Below, piece by piece: positions 56,629-64,000 of a stretch of 64,000 nucleotides of DNA (position 1 is the first letter of the stretch; each line of letters begins with the position of its first letter). The notes below the pieces were generated by a model. The model was not told the DNA's origin and ran no database searches. It was given only the letters and a program-made list of their open reading frames with translations. Location: contig JAIRYW010000027.1 in assembly GCA_031267645.1 (NCBI GenBank), positions 1 through 64,000 on the forward strand, read 5' to 3'. A program made the position numbers and the translations under genes. Source of the DNA: Propionibacteriaceae bacterium (GTDB lineage: Bacteria > Actinomycetota > Actinomycetes > Propionibacteriales > Propionibacteriaceae).

Positions 56629-57699
56629 TCAGCCTTGGGTGGCTTGGGCCAAGCGCTCGGCCAAGTCAGCCTCTTGCAGAGCCGTCACCAGCGGTTGCAG
56701 CTCGCCGGCTAAGACGAGGTCGAGGTTGTGAGCTTTGAAGCCGATGCGATGGTCGGTGATGCGGTTCTCGGGGAAGTTGTAAGTCCGGATCCGTTCCGAA
56801 CGGTCGACCGTGCGAACCTGGGAGCGGCGGGCCTGAGAGGCGGCCGAGGCGGCCTCCTCCTCGGCCAGGGCGGTCAAGCGGGCCCGCAACATGCGCAGGG
56901 CGGCCTCTTTGTTCTGCAACTGGGAGCGCTCGTTCTGGCAGGACACCACCAGCCCGGTCGGCAGGTGGGTCAGTCGGACGGCCGAGTCGGTCGTGTTGAC
57001 GCCCTGGCCGCCGGGGCCGGAGGAACGGAAGACGTCGACCCGGATGTCGTCTTCGTCGATGGTGACCTCGGTCTCGTCCACCTCCGGCATGACCAGGACG
57101 CCGGCCGCCGAGGTGTGGACCCGACCCTGGGACTCGGTCACGGGCACCCGTTGGACCCGATGCACGCCGCCTTCGAATTTCAGCCCCCCGTAAGGGGCCT
57201 CGGCCGCCGCGGACGAGCCTTTGACGGCGAAGGTGATCGACTTATAGCCGCCCAGATCGGTCATCTGACTGTCCAGGACCTGCCAGCTCCAAGCCTTGGA
57301 CTCGATGTGCTTGACGTACATCCGGAACAGATCGGCCGCGAACAGGGCCGACTCCTCGCCGCCCTCGCCCGATTTGATCTCCATGATGGCGTCGCGCGAG
57401 TCGTTGGGGTCGCGGGGGGCCAACAGCCGGGTCAGCCGCCGCTCCACCTCGCCCAAACGCTGCCGCAGCTGCTCGGCCTCGACCGCGAAGGACTGGTCCT
57501 GGTCGGCCAACTCATTGGCCGCCGCCAAGTCGTCGCTCAAGCGGGTCCGTTCCTGGGCCGCCCGCACGATCGGCGTCAGCTCGGCGTAACGCCGCCCGAT
57601 GCGCCGGGCTCGCGCCATGTCGGTGTGGGTGGCCGGATCGGCCAGCTGGCCCTCCAACTCGGCCTGTTCCAAGAACAGGGCCGCCAAGGGCTGTGTCAT
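56629..57699 (-). CDS. prfA: Peptide chain release factor 1
   Basis: 356 residues. Recognises UAA and UAG stops. The GGQ loop is [18 protein letters not shown] near residue 229; the coiled N-terminal domain and the C-terminal [13 protein letters not shown] are typical. GAGGAGAGG ribosome site. Its substrate relationship with the downstream prmC is direct. Confidence 0.97.
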   Translation of the reverse strand: MTQPLAALFLEQAELEGQLADPATHTDMARARRIGRRYAELTPIVRAAQERTRLSDDLAAANELADQDQSFAVEAEQLRQRLGEVERRLTRLLAPRDPNDSRDAIMEIKSGEGGEESALFAADLFRMYVKHIESKAWSWQVLDSQMTDLGGYKSITFAVKGSSAAAEAPYGGLKFEGGVHRVQRVPVTESQGRVHTSAAGVLVMPEVDETEVTIDEDDIRVDVFRSSGPGGQGVNTTDSAVRLTHLPTGLVVSCQNERSQLQNKEAALRMLRARLTALAEEEAASAASQARRSQVRTVDRSERIRTYNFPENRITDHRIGFKAHNLDLVLAGELQPLVTALQEADLAERLAQATQG

Positions 57700-57731
57700 G
57701 ACCTCTCCTCAGCTCGCGGCGAACGGCAGGA

Positions 57732-57774
57732 CGACACCGGGCTCAGGGCTGACATGGCCCCGGGCCCGGTGTCG
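57732..57774 (-). terminator. Terminator hairpin after rpmE
   Basis: Perfect 11-bp arms CGACACCGGGC / GCCCGGTGTCG with a 21-base spacer, 11 bases after the rpmE stop. No U-tract. It could equally attenuate readthrough into prfA, 33 bases further on. Confidence 0.65.
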
Positions 57775-57784
57775 AAAGAAGAAG

Positions 57785-57994
57785 CTAATTCTGCTTGCCG
57801 TAGCGCCGCTGGAAGCGGGCCACCCGGCCGCCGGTGTCCAGGATCTTCTGCTTGCCGGTGTAGAAGGGGTGGCACTGCGAGCAGACCTCGGCGTGGACCC
57901 GGCCGTCTTTGGCGGTCGACCGGGTGATGAAATGGTTCCCGCAGCTGCAGGTGACGTCGGTTTCGACGTAGGCCGGGTGGATTCCGGGCTTCAT
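57785..57994 (-). CDS. rpmE: 50S ribosomal protein L31 (zinc-binding form)
   Basis: 69 residues with four cysteines (TCSCGNHF and [15 protein letters not shown]), i.e. the C+ zinc-binding paralogue rather than the zinc-free stress form. GGAGG precedes the ATG at 57994; the open frame to 58084 is not conserved. Order rho-rpmE-prfA-prmC is the usual actinobacterial one. Confidence 0.96.
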   Translation of the reverse strand: MKPGIHPAYVETDVTCSCGNHFITRSTAKDGRVHAEVCSQCHPFYTGKQKILDTGGRVARFQRRYGKQN

Positions 57995-58070
57995 GGTTGG
58001 GCCTCCTTCACGGCTCCGGGTCGCCCAACAGGGCGTGAACCGGCGCCAGCGGCTAAGTATGCCAGGCGGC

Positions 58071-58096
58071 GCGCCCGACCCCAAATGATCGGGCGC
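58071..58096 (-). terminator. Terminator hairpin after rho
   Basis: Perfect 8-bp arms GCGCCCGA / TCGGGCGC with a 10-nt loop, 8 bases downstream of the rho stop. No U-tract follows. Confidence 0.6.
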
Positions 58097-58104
58097 CCGA
58101 CCGG

Positions 58105-59841
58105 TCAGGGCGTGGTACGAGAGATCTGGACCAAGAACTCGTGGTTGGAAGTGGTCCTGCGCAATTGTTTGAGCAGCATCTCCAAAGCGCCTTGATCCTC
58201 CATGCCGGACAGGACCCGGCGCAGCTTCCAGATGATGGCCAACTCCTCGCGGCCCAGCAACAGCTCCTCGCGCCGGGTGCCGGAGGCGTCGACGTCGATG
58301 GCCGGGAAGATACGCTTGTCGGCCAAGTCGCGCCGCAAGCGCAGCTCCATGTTGCCGGTGCCCTTGAACTCCTCGAAGATGACTTCGTCCATCTTCGAAC
58401 CGGTCTCGATCAAAGCGGTGGCCAAGATGGTCAAGGAGCCGCCGTTCTCGATGTTGCGGGCGGCGCCGAAGAACTTCTTGGGCGGATACAGGGCGGCCGA
58501 GTCGACGCCGCCGGACAGGATCCGGCCGGAGGCCGGGGCGGCCAGGTTGTAAGCCCGGCCCAAGCGGGTGATGCCGTCCAGCAGGATGACGACGTCTTTG
58601 CCCATCTCGACCAGACGCTTGGCCCGTTCGATGGCCAGCTCGGAGATGGTGGTGTGGTCGTCGGCCGGCCGGTCGAAGGTGGAGGCGATGACCTCGCCGG
58701 AGACGGTGCGCTGGAAGTCGGTCACCTCTTCGGGGCGTTCGTCCACCAAGACCACCATCAGATGCACCTCGGGGTTGTTCTCGGTGATGGCGTTGGCGAT
58801 GGCCTGCATGATCATGGTCTTGCCGGCCTTGGGCGGCGACACGATCAGACCGCGCTGACCCTTGCCGATGGGCGAGACGATGTCGATGATACGGCCGGAC
58901 ATGCCGGTGGGCGAGGTCTCCAACCGCAGCCGCTCCTGGGGGTAGAGCGGAGTCAGCTTGGCGAACTCGGGCCGGTTCTTGGCCTGGGCCGGATCGCCGC
59001 CGTTGACCGAGTCGAGCCGGATCAAGGGGTTGAACTTCTCCTTGCGTTCGCCCTCCCGCGGCTGGCGGATGGCGCCGGTCACGATGTCGCCCTTGCGCAG
59101 GCCGTGGCGGCGCACCAGCGACATCGACATGTAGGCGTCCTCCGGGCTGGGCAGGTAACCGGTGGTGCGGACGAAGGCGTATCCGTCCATGACGTCGACG
59201 ATGCCGCTGACGGCGGCTAGGACGTCGTCCTCCCGGACCTGGGGATCGGACTCCAGGCGTTCCAGCCCGCCGCCGGTGCGACGCCGGTTCTGACGGTCGC
59301 GGTTGCGCCGCCGCCGGCTGCGCCGACCGCCGCCGAAGCCGTCGTCGTCGTCGGGCCGATCGCCGGCCAGATCGACCGGGTCCAGCGCTGGCGGAGTCGG
59401 GCTGGGGTCGGCCGGCTCCATGCCCATGGCGGCCAAGCGGGCCCCCACCTCTTGGGCGGTCTGGGGGTCGACCGGCTGGCCGGCCGGGTCGCCCCCGGTC
59501 TGACGGCTGCGCCGCCGCCGGCTGCGCACCTCGCTGCGGACCGGTTGGTCGGCCGAGTCGGCTGGGGCCTCGGCCGCCGCGGCCGCCGGGACGGATCGCT
59601 GGGGGGCGGGCGGTTGGGCAGCGGTCGGCTGGGGCTCGACCGCGAGGGGCAGCGGCTCGGCCTGGAGAGCGGCACGCTCCCGGCGGGCCGCCTTCTCCAC
59701 TCGTCGCTCAGCCTTCCGGACGGCTGTGATGGCCGCCACCAGGTCGGCCTTGCGCATGGCCGAGGTCTTGCTGATGCCGAGGGAGGCCGCCAGCGTCTTC
59801 AATTCTGGTAGCACCAGGGCGTCCAGGCTCTTTTTTGTCAC
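58105..59841 (-). CDS. rho: Transcription termination factor Rho
   Basis: 578 residues. Hexameric RNA helicase. N-terminal Rho_N helices ([26 protein letters not shown]), then an Arg-rich, Ala/Pro-rich insert of about 150 residues ([22 protein letters not shown]) typical of actinobacterial Rho. The RNA-binding cold-shock fold follows, then the ATPase with [15 protein letters not shown] near residue 335 and [14 protein letters not shown]. The GTG at 59841 has GAGAGGAAA upstream; the frame stays open to 60033 but carries no family sequence. The start reads GTGACAAAAAAG, including a run of six A. Confidence 0.96.
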   Translation of the reverse strand: MTKKSLDALVLPELKTLAASLGISKTSAMRKADLVAAITAVRKAERRVEKAARRERAALQAEPLPLAVEPQPTAAQPPAPQRSVPAAAAAEAPADSADQPVRSEVRSRRRRSRQTGGDPAGQPVDPQTAQEVGARLAAMGMEPADPSPTPPALDPVDLAGDRPDDDDGFGGGRRSRRRRNRDRQNRRRTGGGLERLESDPQVREDDVLAAVSGIVDVMDGYAFVRTTGYLPSPEDAYMSMSLVRRHGLRKGDIVTGAIRQPREGERKEKFNPLIRLDSVNGGDPAQAKNRPEFAKLTPLYPQERLRLETSPTGMSGRIIDIVSPIGKGQRGLIVSPPKAGKTMIMQAIANAITENNPEVHLMVVLVDERPEEVTDFQRTVSGEVIASTFDRPADDHTTISELAIERAKRLVEMGKDVVILLDGITRLGRAYNLAAPASGRILSGGVDSAALYPPKKFFGAARNIENGGSLTILATALIETGSKMDEVIFEEFKGTGNMELRLRRDLADKRIFPAIDVDASGTRREELLLGREELAIIWKLRRVLSGMEDQGALEMLLKQLRRTTSNHEFLVQISRTTP

Positions 59842-59977
59842 GGATTTCCTCTCCGTCGCTCTTCTCCACCGCGCTACCTGTCGGGCGCGTGAGGGCATAT
59901 GTGGGGTGCTGGCCAGATTCGGATTTCTCTCGACGATTCGCCCGGGCGGGGCAGTCGAGCCTTGGTCGGGGCACCGC

Positions 59978-59994
59978 GCGGGCTGATGGCCCGC
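59978..59994 (-). terminator. Candidate terminator of thrH
   Basis: GCGGGC / GCCCGC with a 5-nt loop, in the 213-base gap between thrH and rho. The rest of the gap is a probable rho promoter/leader; I see no clear -35/-10 pair in it. Confidence 0.4.
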
Positions 59995-60054
59995 AAGCGG
60001 ACTCACACTATCAGGCGCCCCTGCCCGGCACAACTCCGTAGCCGAAGAGGCCGG

Positions 60055-60681
60055 TCACAAGCCGCTCAGGGGCCGGCTGGAGGCGGCCCGCAGCCGTTCG
60101 GCCAACTCTTGGTAGTTCCGCGTCACCGGCAAGTGGGGGAACTCGGCCACGACTTTGTCCGGCGGATCGAACAGCAGGCCCAGATCGGCCTGGTTCAGCA
60201 TGGCGGTGTCGTTGTACGAGTCGCCGGCCGCGAAGACGGTGAAATTGAGCCCTTGGAAGGCCCGCACGGCGGCTCTTTTCTGGTCCGGCAACCGCAACCG
60301 GTAGTCCGCCACCCGACCGGCCTGGTCCACCGTCAGGTCGTGGCAGAACAGGACTGGCTGGTCCAACTGGACCATCAGCGGTCGGGCGAAGTCGTAGAAG
60401 GTGTCGGACAAGATGACGACCTGGAAACCGCGCCTCAGCCAAGCCAAGAACTCGACCGCCCCGGGCAGCGGCGCCATGGTCGCGATGACGGCTTGGAGGT
60501 CGGCCAGAGTCAGGCCGTGCCGCTCCAAGACGGCCAGCCGGTGACGCATCAGTTGGTCGTAGTCGGATATGTCACGAGTGGTCAGTTTGAGCTGGTCGAC
60601 GCCGGTCTTGGCCGCCACGTTGATCCAGATCTCCGGCACCAAGACGCCCTCGAGGTCGAGACAGACGATCTCCATGGCCAT
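60055..60681 (-). CDS. thrH: ThrH-type phosphoserine phosphatase / homoserine phosphotransferase
   Basis: 208 residues, HAD superfamily. By eye it matches Pseudomonas ThrH along its whole length: CLDLEGVLVPEIW (nucleophile Asp9), KTGVDQLKLTTRDISDYD, FQVVILSDTFYDF, AAGDSYNDTAML and the ending AASSRPLSGL. The Pseudomonas enzyme removes phosphate from phosphoserine and can pass it to homoserine. Here it lies where thrC and thrB normally separate hom from rho, so supplying O-phosphohomoserine is a sensible guess. GAGAGGAGG lies 5 nt before the ATG at 60681; a second ATG follows two codons on. Confidence 0.92.
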   Translation of the reverse strand: MAMEIVCLDLEGVLVPEIWINVAAKTGVDQLKLTTRDISDYDQLMRHRLAVLERHGLTLADLQAVIATMAPLPGAVEFLAWLRRGFQVVILSDTFYDFARPLMVQLDQPVLFCHDLTVDQAGRVADYRLRLPDQKRAAVRAFQGLNFTVFAAGDSYNDTAMLNQADLGLLFDPPDKVVAEFPHLPVTRNYQELAERLRAASSRPLSGL

Positions 60682-60738
60682 GGCGGCCTCCTCTCCGATC
60701 CGACCCGCCGCGCCCCAGCTCCGCCGCGGCTGGCCCAA

Positions 60739-60816
60739 CGCTCCGAGACCGAGTCTGTCAGCTGGCCCGGCCCCGGTCCAACCCCGGCCGCTCGGCCCGC
60801 CCCCGAAGTCGGAGCG
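60739..60816 (-). terminator. Weak long-range stem between hom and thrH
   Basis: CGCTCCGA (60739-60746) and TCGGAGCG (60809-60816) are perfect complements with a 62-base GC-rich spacer. It fills the short gap where thrC/thrB are expected and may terminate the lysA-hom transcript. Confidence 0.3.
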
Positions 60817-60822
60817 AGGCCG

Positions 60823-62139
60823 TCACTGCCCTTCGACCCGGAGCTGACGGATCCGGCCGATGACGGCCGAACTGACGGTCTTGAGCTCGGACACGGTGTC
60901 TTGCACCTCGGCCTCGCGGGCGGCGTGGGTCATGATGCCGAGCATGGCCCCGTCGGCGGCCGGGGTCTGGCGGACGGCGGCGATGGAGACGCCGTGCTTG
61001 CCGAAGACGGAGGCCACCCGAGCCAGCACTCCGGGCGAGTCCTGCACCATCAAAGAGATGTAATACGAGGTGCGGGCGTCGCCGATCGGAGCCACTGACC
61101 GGTTGGTGTAAGCCGTCATGGCCGGCCCGTGGGTGCCGCGGGCCCGGTTGCGACCGACCGTCACCAAGTCGCCCATGACGGCCGAGGCGGTCGGAGCCCC
61201 GCCCGCCCCCGGGCCCAGGAACATCAGGTGGCCGGCGTTGCGCGACTCCACGAAGACGGCGTTGTAGGCCCCCCGCACGCTGGCCAGGGGATGGTCGGAC
61301 GGCACCATGGCCGGATGGACCCGGACCGAGACCCGGGGCGGCTCCTCCTCGGTCAGAGTGGCCACCGCCAGCAGCTTGACGACGTAGCCCAAACGACTGG
61401 CGGCGGCGATGTCCTCCGCCGTCAAGGTGGTGATGCCCTCGCGGTGGACGTCGTCGCCGGCGATCTCGGTGTGGAAGGCCAAGCTGGCCAAGATGGAGGC
61501 CTTGGCGGCGGCGTCGTAGCCCTCGACGTCGGCCGTCGGGTCGGCCTCGGCGTAACCCAGCTCCTGGGCCTGGGCCAGGGCGGCCGAGAAGGACAGGCCA
61601 TCGGTCGTCATCTGGTCCAGGATGTAGTTGGTGGTGCCGTTGACGACGCCCATGACGGTGGTGATCTCGTCGCCCACCAGGGACTCCCGCAGAGGCCGCA
61701 CGATCGGTATGGCGCCGGCCACGGCGGCCTCGAAGTAGAGGTCCACCCCGGCCCGTTGGGCGGCTTGGTACAGCTCGGGCCCGTGGGCCGCCAACAGGGC
61801 CTTGTTGGCCGTCACGACCGAGGCCCCGTGGTCGATGGCGCGCCGGATCAGAGCGCGGGCCGGTTCCAGGCCGCCGATCACCTCCACCACGATGTCGGCC
61901 CGGGTCACCAAGGACTCGCAGTCGCCGGTCAGAAGCCCCGGATCGATGCCGGGCCGCTCGGCGTCGGGGTGGCGCACCCCGATGCCGACCAGTTCTATGG
62001 GCCGGCCGACTCTGGCTTGCAGATCATCGGGCGACTCGAGCAGCAGACGGGCGACTTGGGAACCGACCACGCCGCAGCCAAGCAGAGCCACGCGCAGCGG
62101 ATCAGAGGTTGATGAAAGCACGGACCAATCATGGCCCAT
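60823..62139 (-). CDS. hom: Homoserine dehydrogenase
   Basis: 438 residues. Reduces aspartate semialdehyde to homoserine. NAD(P) fold VALLGCGVVGSQVARLL, the TANKALLA loop, FEAAVAGAIPIVRPLRESL, catalytic-domain GYAEADPTADVEGYDAAAK and a C-terminal ACT domain (YYISLMVQDSPGVLARVASVF) that usually mediates threonine feedback. ATG at 62139; the first GTG inside (62121) is a possible alternative since neither has a strong ribosome site. It follows lysA by 43 bases. Confidence 0.96.
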   Translation of the reverse strand: MGHDWSVLSSTSDPLRVALLGCGVVGSQVARLLLESPDDLQARVGRPIELVGIGVRHPDAERPGIDPGLLTGDCESLVTRADIVVEVIGGLEPARALIRRAIDHGASVVTANKALLAAHGPELYQAAQRAGVDLYFEAAVAGAIPIVRPLRESLVGDEITTVMGVVNGTTNYILDQMTTDGLSFSAALAQAQELGYAEADPTADVEGYDAAAKASILASLAFHTEIAGDDVHREGITTLTAEDIAAASRLGYVVKLLAVATLTEEEPPRVSVRVHPAMVPSDHPLASVRGAYNAVFVESRNAGHLMFLGPGAGGAPTASAVMGDLVTVGRNRARGTHGPAMTAYTNRSVAPIGDARTSYYISLMVQDSPGVLARVASVFGKHGVSIAAVRQTPAADGAMLGIMTHAAREAEVQDTVSELKTVSSAVIGRIRQLRVEGQ

Positions 62140-62182
62140 CCGGCGCCGACCGGCGAGCGGCGCCCGAACCGGCGGGCGGACC

Positions 62183-63583
62183 TCAGCCGACGTCCAGGCC
62201 GAGCAAGTCGTCCAAGGTCTCGCGCCGCAGCAGCGGATAGGCCCGCTCGGCGTTGACGGCCACCACCGGCGGTCGCGTCAGATGGTTGTAATTGGAAGCC
62301 ATCGACCTGGCGTAGGCGCCCGCCGCCGGCACCGCGATCAGATCGCCGGGGGCGATGTCGGCCGGCAGGAAGACGTCGCGCACCAAGATGTCGCCGCCCT
62401 CGCAGTGCTTGCCCACCACCCGGCACAGGGCGGGCGGGGCGGCCGAAGACCGATTGGCCAGCACGGCCGAGTACTCGGCGGCGTAGAGGGCGGGGCGGAT
62501 GTTGTCGCTCATGCCGCCGTCGACGGCCACGTAGACCCGCTGGGCCCCGCCGTCCAGCTCCACCACCTTGACCGTGCCGACGGTGTAGACCGCCACCATG
62601 GCCGGACCGCAGATGGCCCGGCCCGGTTCGATGGCCAGGCGCAGCTGGCCCAGGTCGTAGTCGATCCGGGCCCGTTCCACGATCAGGGCCAGGCTCTCCT
62701 TCAGAGCGGCCGGGGCGGGGGGCGTGTCGTCGTCGGTGTAGGCGATGCCGAAACCGCCGCCCAAGTTGAGTTCGACCAGTCCGACCCCGGTGGCGTCACG
62801 GAACTGGGCCATCACCCGCATGGTGCGTTGGGCCGCCACCTGGAAGGCGTCGGTCTCGAAGATCTGGGAGCCGATGTGGGAGTGGACGCCGGCCAAGTCG
62901 ATCCAGGGGCTGGTCTGGCAACGCACCAGCGCCATCAGGGCGTGGCCGCCCAGGATGGAGAAACCGAACTTCTGATCCTCGTGGGCGGTGGCGATGTACT
63001 CGTGGGTGTGGGCCTCGACCCCGGTGGTGACCCGGACCAGGACCCGGGCCACCACGCCCAGCTCTTGGGCCAAGGCCTCGATCCGCTCGATCTCGTCCAG
63101 CGAGTCGACGATGACATGGCCGACCCCGACCTGCAGGCCCAGCCGTAGCTCATCCAAGGACTTGTTGTTGCCGTGGAAGCCGATCCGGGCGGCCGGGAAG
63201 CCGGCCTTCAGAGCCACCGTCAGCTCGTTGCCGGAGCAGACGTCCAGACCCAGCCCCTCTTGGTCGATCCAGCGCGCCACGCCACGGCAGAGGAAGGCCT
63301 TGCCGGCGTAGTAGACGTCCCAGTCGTCGAAGGCCAGGGCGAAGGCGCGGGCCCGGGCCCGGAACTCGGCCTCGTCGACGAAGTAGGCCGGGCTGTCGAA
63401 CTGGTCGGTCAAGGCGGTCAAGGTCCGTCCGGCCAAGGTCATGGCCCCGGCCGGGTCGCGCTCGACGCCGGTCGGCCAGAGAGCCGGGTTGAGCCAATTG
63501 AGATCGTCCGGCCGGACCAGCCAATTGGGACGCGAAGCCATCGCGTCGGCGTGGATGGACCCGGCGACATGGGTGTGCGACAT
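62183..63583 (-). CDS. lysA: Diaminopimelate decarboxylase
   Basis: 466 residues. Final step of lysine synthesis. PLP Lys in YYAGKAFLC, HSHIGSQI, the Gly-rich LNLGGGFGIAY, IEPGRAICG and the Cys in VGKHCEGGD. A long open frame runs upstream across the tRNA, but the start at 63583 is preferred: a TAAGGT box ends 7 nt before it. A start at 63541 (MASRPNWL) is also possible. Upstream of hom, probably one transcript. Confidence 0.95.
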   Translation of the reverse strand: MSHTHVAGSIHADAMASRPNWLVRPDDLNWLNPALWPTGVERDPAGAMTLAGRTLTALTDQFDSPAYFVDEAEFRARARAFALAFDDWDVYYAGKAFLCRGVARWIDQEGLGLDVCSGNELTVALKAGFPAARIGFHGNNKSLDELRLGLQVGVGHVIVDSLDEIERIEALAQELGVVARVLVRVTTGVEAHTHEYIATAHEDQKFGFSILGGHALMALVRCQTSPWIDLAGVHSHIGSQIFETDAFQVAAQRTMRVMAQFRDATGVGLVELNLGGGFGIAYTDDDTPPAPAALKESLALIVERARIDYDLGQLRLAIEPGRAICGPAMVAVYTVGTVKVVELDGGAQRVYVAVDGGMSDNIRPALYAAEYSAVLANRSSAAPPALCRVVGKHCEGGDILVRDVFLPADIAPGDLIAVPAAGAYARSMASNYNHLTRPPVVAVNAERAYPLLRRETLDDLLGLDVG

Positions 63584-63590
63584 AAGCGAC

Positions 63591-63596
63591 ACCTTA
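63591..63596 (-). promoter_or_regulatory. -10 box (TAAGGT) of lysA
   Basis: TAAGGT, 7-nt gap, ATG at 63583. The AAGG inside it could alternatively act as a weak ribosome site, so leaderless initiation is less certain here. Confidence 0.4.
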
Positions 63597-63776
63597 GAGG
63601 CTGTCCGAGGCTCCGCGCTGCGCTGGAGAGGCCGGACCAAGCGGAGGGCCGGGTGGCCGGACGGCTCTGACGCGGCCGCCCCGGGGCGGCGGTCGACCGG
63701 ACCGAGGTTGGGCTCGGCCGGTCGAAGACAAGGACGCGCCGGACGACTGAGCCGAACCGAGTCCCGGCCCAGTCCT

Positions 63777-63784
63777 GATAGCAT
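63777..63784 (+). promoter_or_regulatory. Candidate extended -10 (TGATAGCA region) of the tRNA-Arg gene
   Basis: TG-A-TAGCAT (63777-63784) fits an extended -10; initiation near 63791 would leave a short 5' leader before the tRNA at 63799. No -35 is evident. Confidence 0.4.
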
Positions 63785-63798
63785 GGGCGGGTCGATCG

Positions 63799-63870
63799 GC
63801 CCTCGTAGCTCAGGGGATAGAGCACCGCCCTCCGGAGGCGGGAGCGCAGGTTCGAATCCTGCCGGGGGCG
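63799..63870 (+). tRNA. tRNA-Arg, anticodon CCG
   Basis: Complete cloverleaf of 72 bases without encoded CCA. Acceptor GCCCTCG pairs with CGGGGGC (one G-U), D-stem GCTC/GAGC, anticodon stem CCGCC/GGCGG with loop CTCCGGA giving anticodon CCG (codon CGG), T-arm GCAGG-TTCGAAT-CCTGC, discriminator G. In M. tuberculosis a tRNA-Arg precedes argS and lysA in the same direction; here it points away from lysA, and no argS lies between them. Confidence 0.96.
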
Positions 63871-63941
63871 CGTCCGAACCCATCTCGTTGGTCGCGCGCC
63901 CATCGCGGCCACATCCAGTTCCCCCGCTGACGGAAGGAAAC

Positions 63942-64000
63942 ATGGCCGCCAACGCCTCGGCCGGCGCCGGACGCTGGACCGCCTTGTGGACCTGGACCGT
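63942..64000 (+). CDS. Start of an unidentified gene (cut by window edge)
   Basis: 19 codons from an ATG with an excellent ribosome site (GGAAGGAAA, 63931-63939). The visible peptide (MAANASAGAGRWTALWTWT) shows an Ala/Gly-rich start leading into Trp-containing, possibly membrane-embedding sequence. Too short to assign; it does not look like the start of ArgS. Confidence 0.7.
   Translation, partial: MAANASAGAGRWTALWTWT

Noticed and set aside
57732..57774. Riboswitch in front of prfA
   Set aside because: A simple hairpin without any conserved aptamer core; its position just after rpmE fits a terminator better.
59842..60033. 64-codon N-terminal extension of Rho
   Set aside because: A strong ribosome site precedes the GTG at 59841 and the Rho_N domain begins there; the extension contains the thrH-rho intergenic hairpin.
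63584..63952. Upstream in-frame extension of lysA through the tRNA region
   Set aside because: It would overlap tRNA-Arg on the other strand and adds residues with no family similarity; a promoter box sits at 63591-63596.

Overview
The window comes from a high-GC Gram-positive bacterium of the phylum Actinomycetota, most likely Propionibacteriales. The evidence is dense GC-rich genes with many GTGA/ATGA stop-start overlaps, NucS mismatch repair, GatCAB, a GlgE glucan pathway, a FilP/Scy-like polarity protein beside methylmalonyl-CoA epimerase, Rho with an Arg-rich insert, and gene orders that match Mycobacterium and Streptomyces blocks. I see no CRISPR array, insertion sequence, prophage or rRNA. 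There is one tRNA. No gene-free stretch exceeds about 240 bases.

Layout. (1) 1-9.5 kb: the N-terminal part of dnaE, gltBD (glutamate synthase), then hisI-lgt and an ArgA-type acetyltransferase. (2) 9.5-18 kb: gatCAB, an ACT-domain protein, a small membrane protein, a GntR regulator, ligA and a MetE-like protein. Apart from the two inserted genes this is the M. tuberculosis Rv3009c-Rv3015c block. (3) 18-30 kb: glucan metabolism with glgX, glgE and glgB, then a DUF362 protein, a thioredoxin-fold protein without its Cys pair, and pgm. GlgE carries an N-terminal extension of about 805 residues that is repetitive and low-complexity. This is the most unusual object in the window. (4) 30-38 kb: a lipoprotein, mce, a FilP/Scy-like coiled-coil protein, nucS, a small zinc-motif protein, a hydrolase, a cyclophilin lipoprotein, a cobalamin adenosyltransferase and a membrane metallophosphoesterase. 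(5) 38-48 kb: the ATP synthase operon atpIBEFHAGDC with wecA and ywlC upstream. (6) 48-55.7 kb: a dipeptide-type ABC importer, an aminotransferase and a nitrilase. They sit between ywlC and prmC, which are adjacent in M. tuberculosis. An AT-rich inverted repeat lies in front of the aminotransferase. (7) 55.7-64 kb: prmC, prfA, rpmE, rho, thrH, hom, lysA, tRNA-Arg(CCG) and the start of an unidentified gene. thrC and thrB, expected between hom and rho, are missing, and a ThrH-type phosphatase/phosphotransferase occupies the place.

Working together. GlgX, GlgE, GlgB and Pgm turn over alpha-glucan. Mce and the adenosyltransferase both serve B12-dependent methylmalonyl-CoA chemistry. Hom, ThrH and LysA belong to the aspartate family. 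PrmC methylates the PrfA release factor.

A recurrent signal is a TANNNT hexamer placed 6 nt (7 or 8 in two cases) upstream of the start codon. It occurs at nine genes and points to leaderless mRNAs. It also fixes several starts, including that of the extended GlgE. Gene identities rest on motif and synteny recognition by eye; no database search was run.
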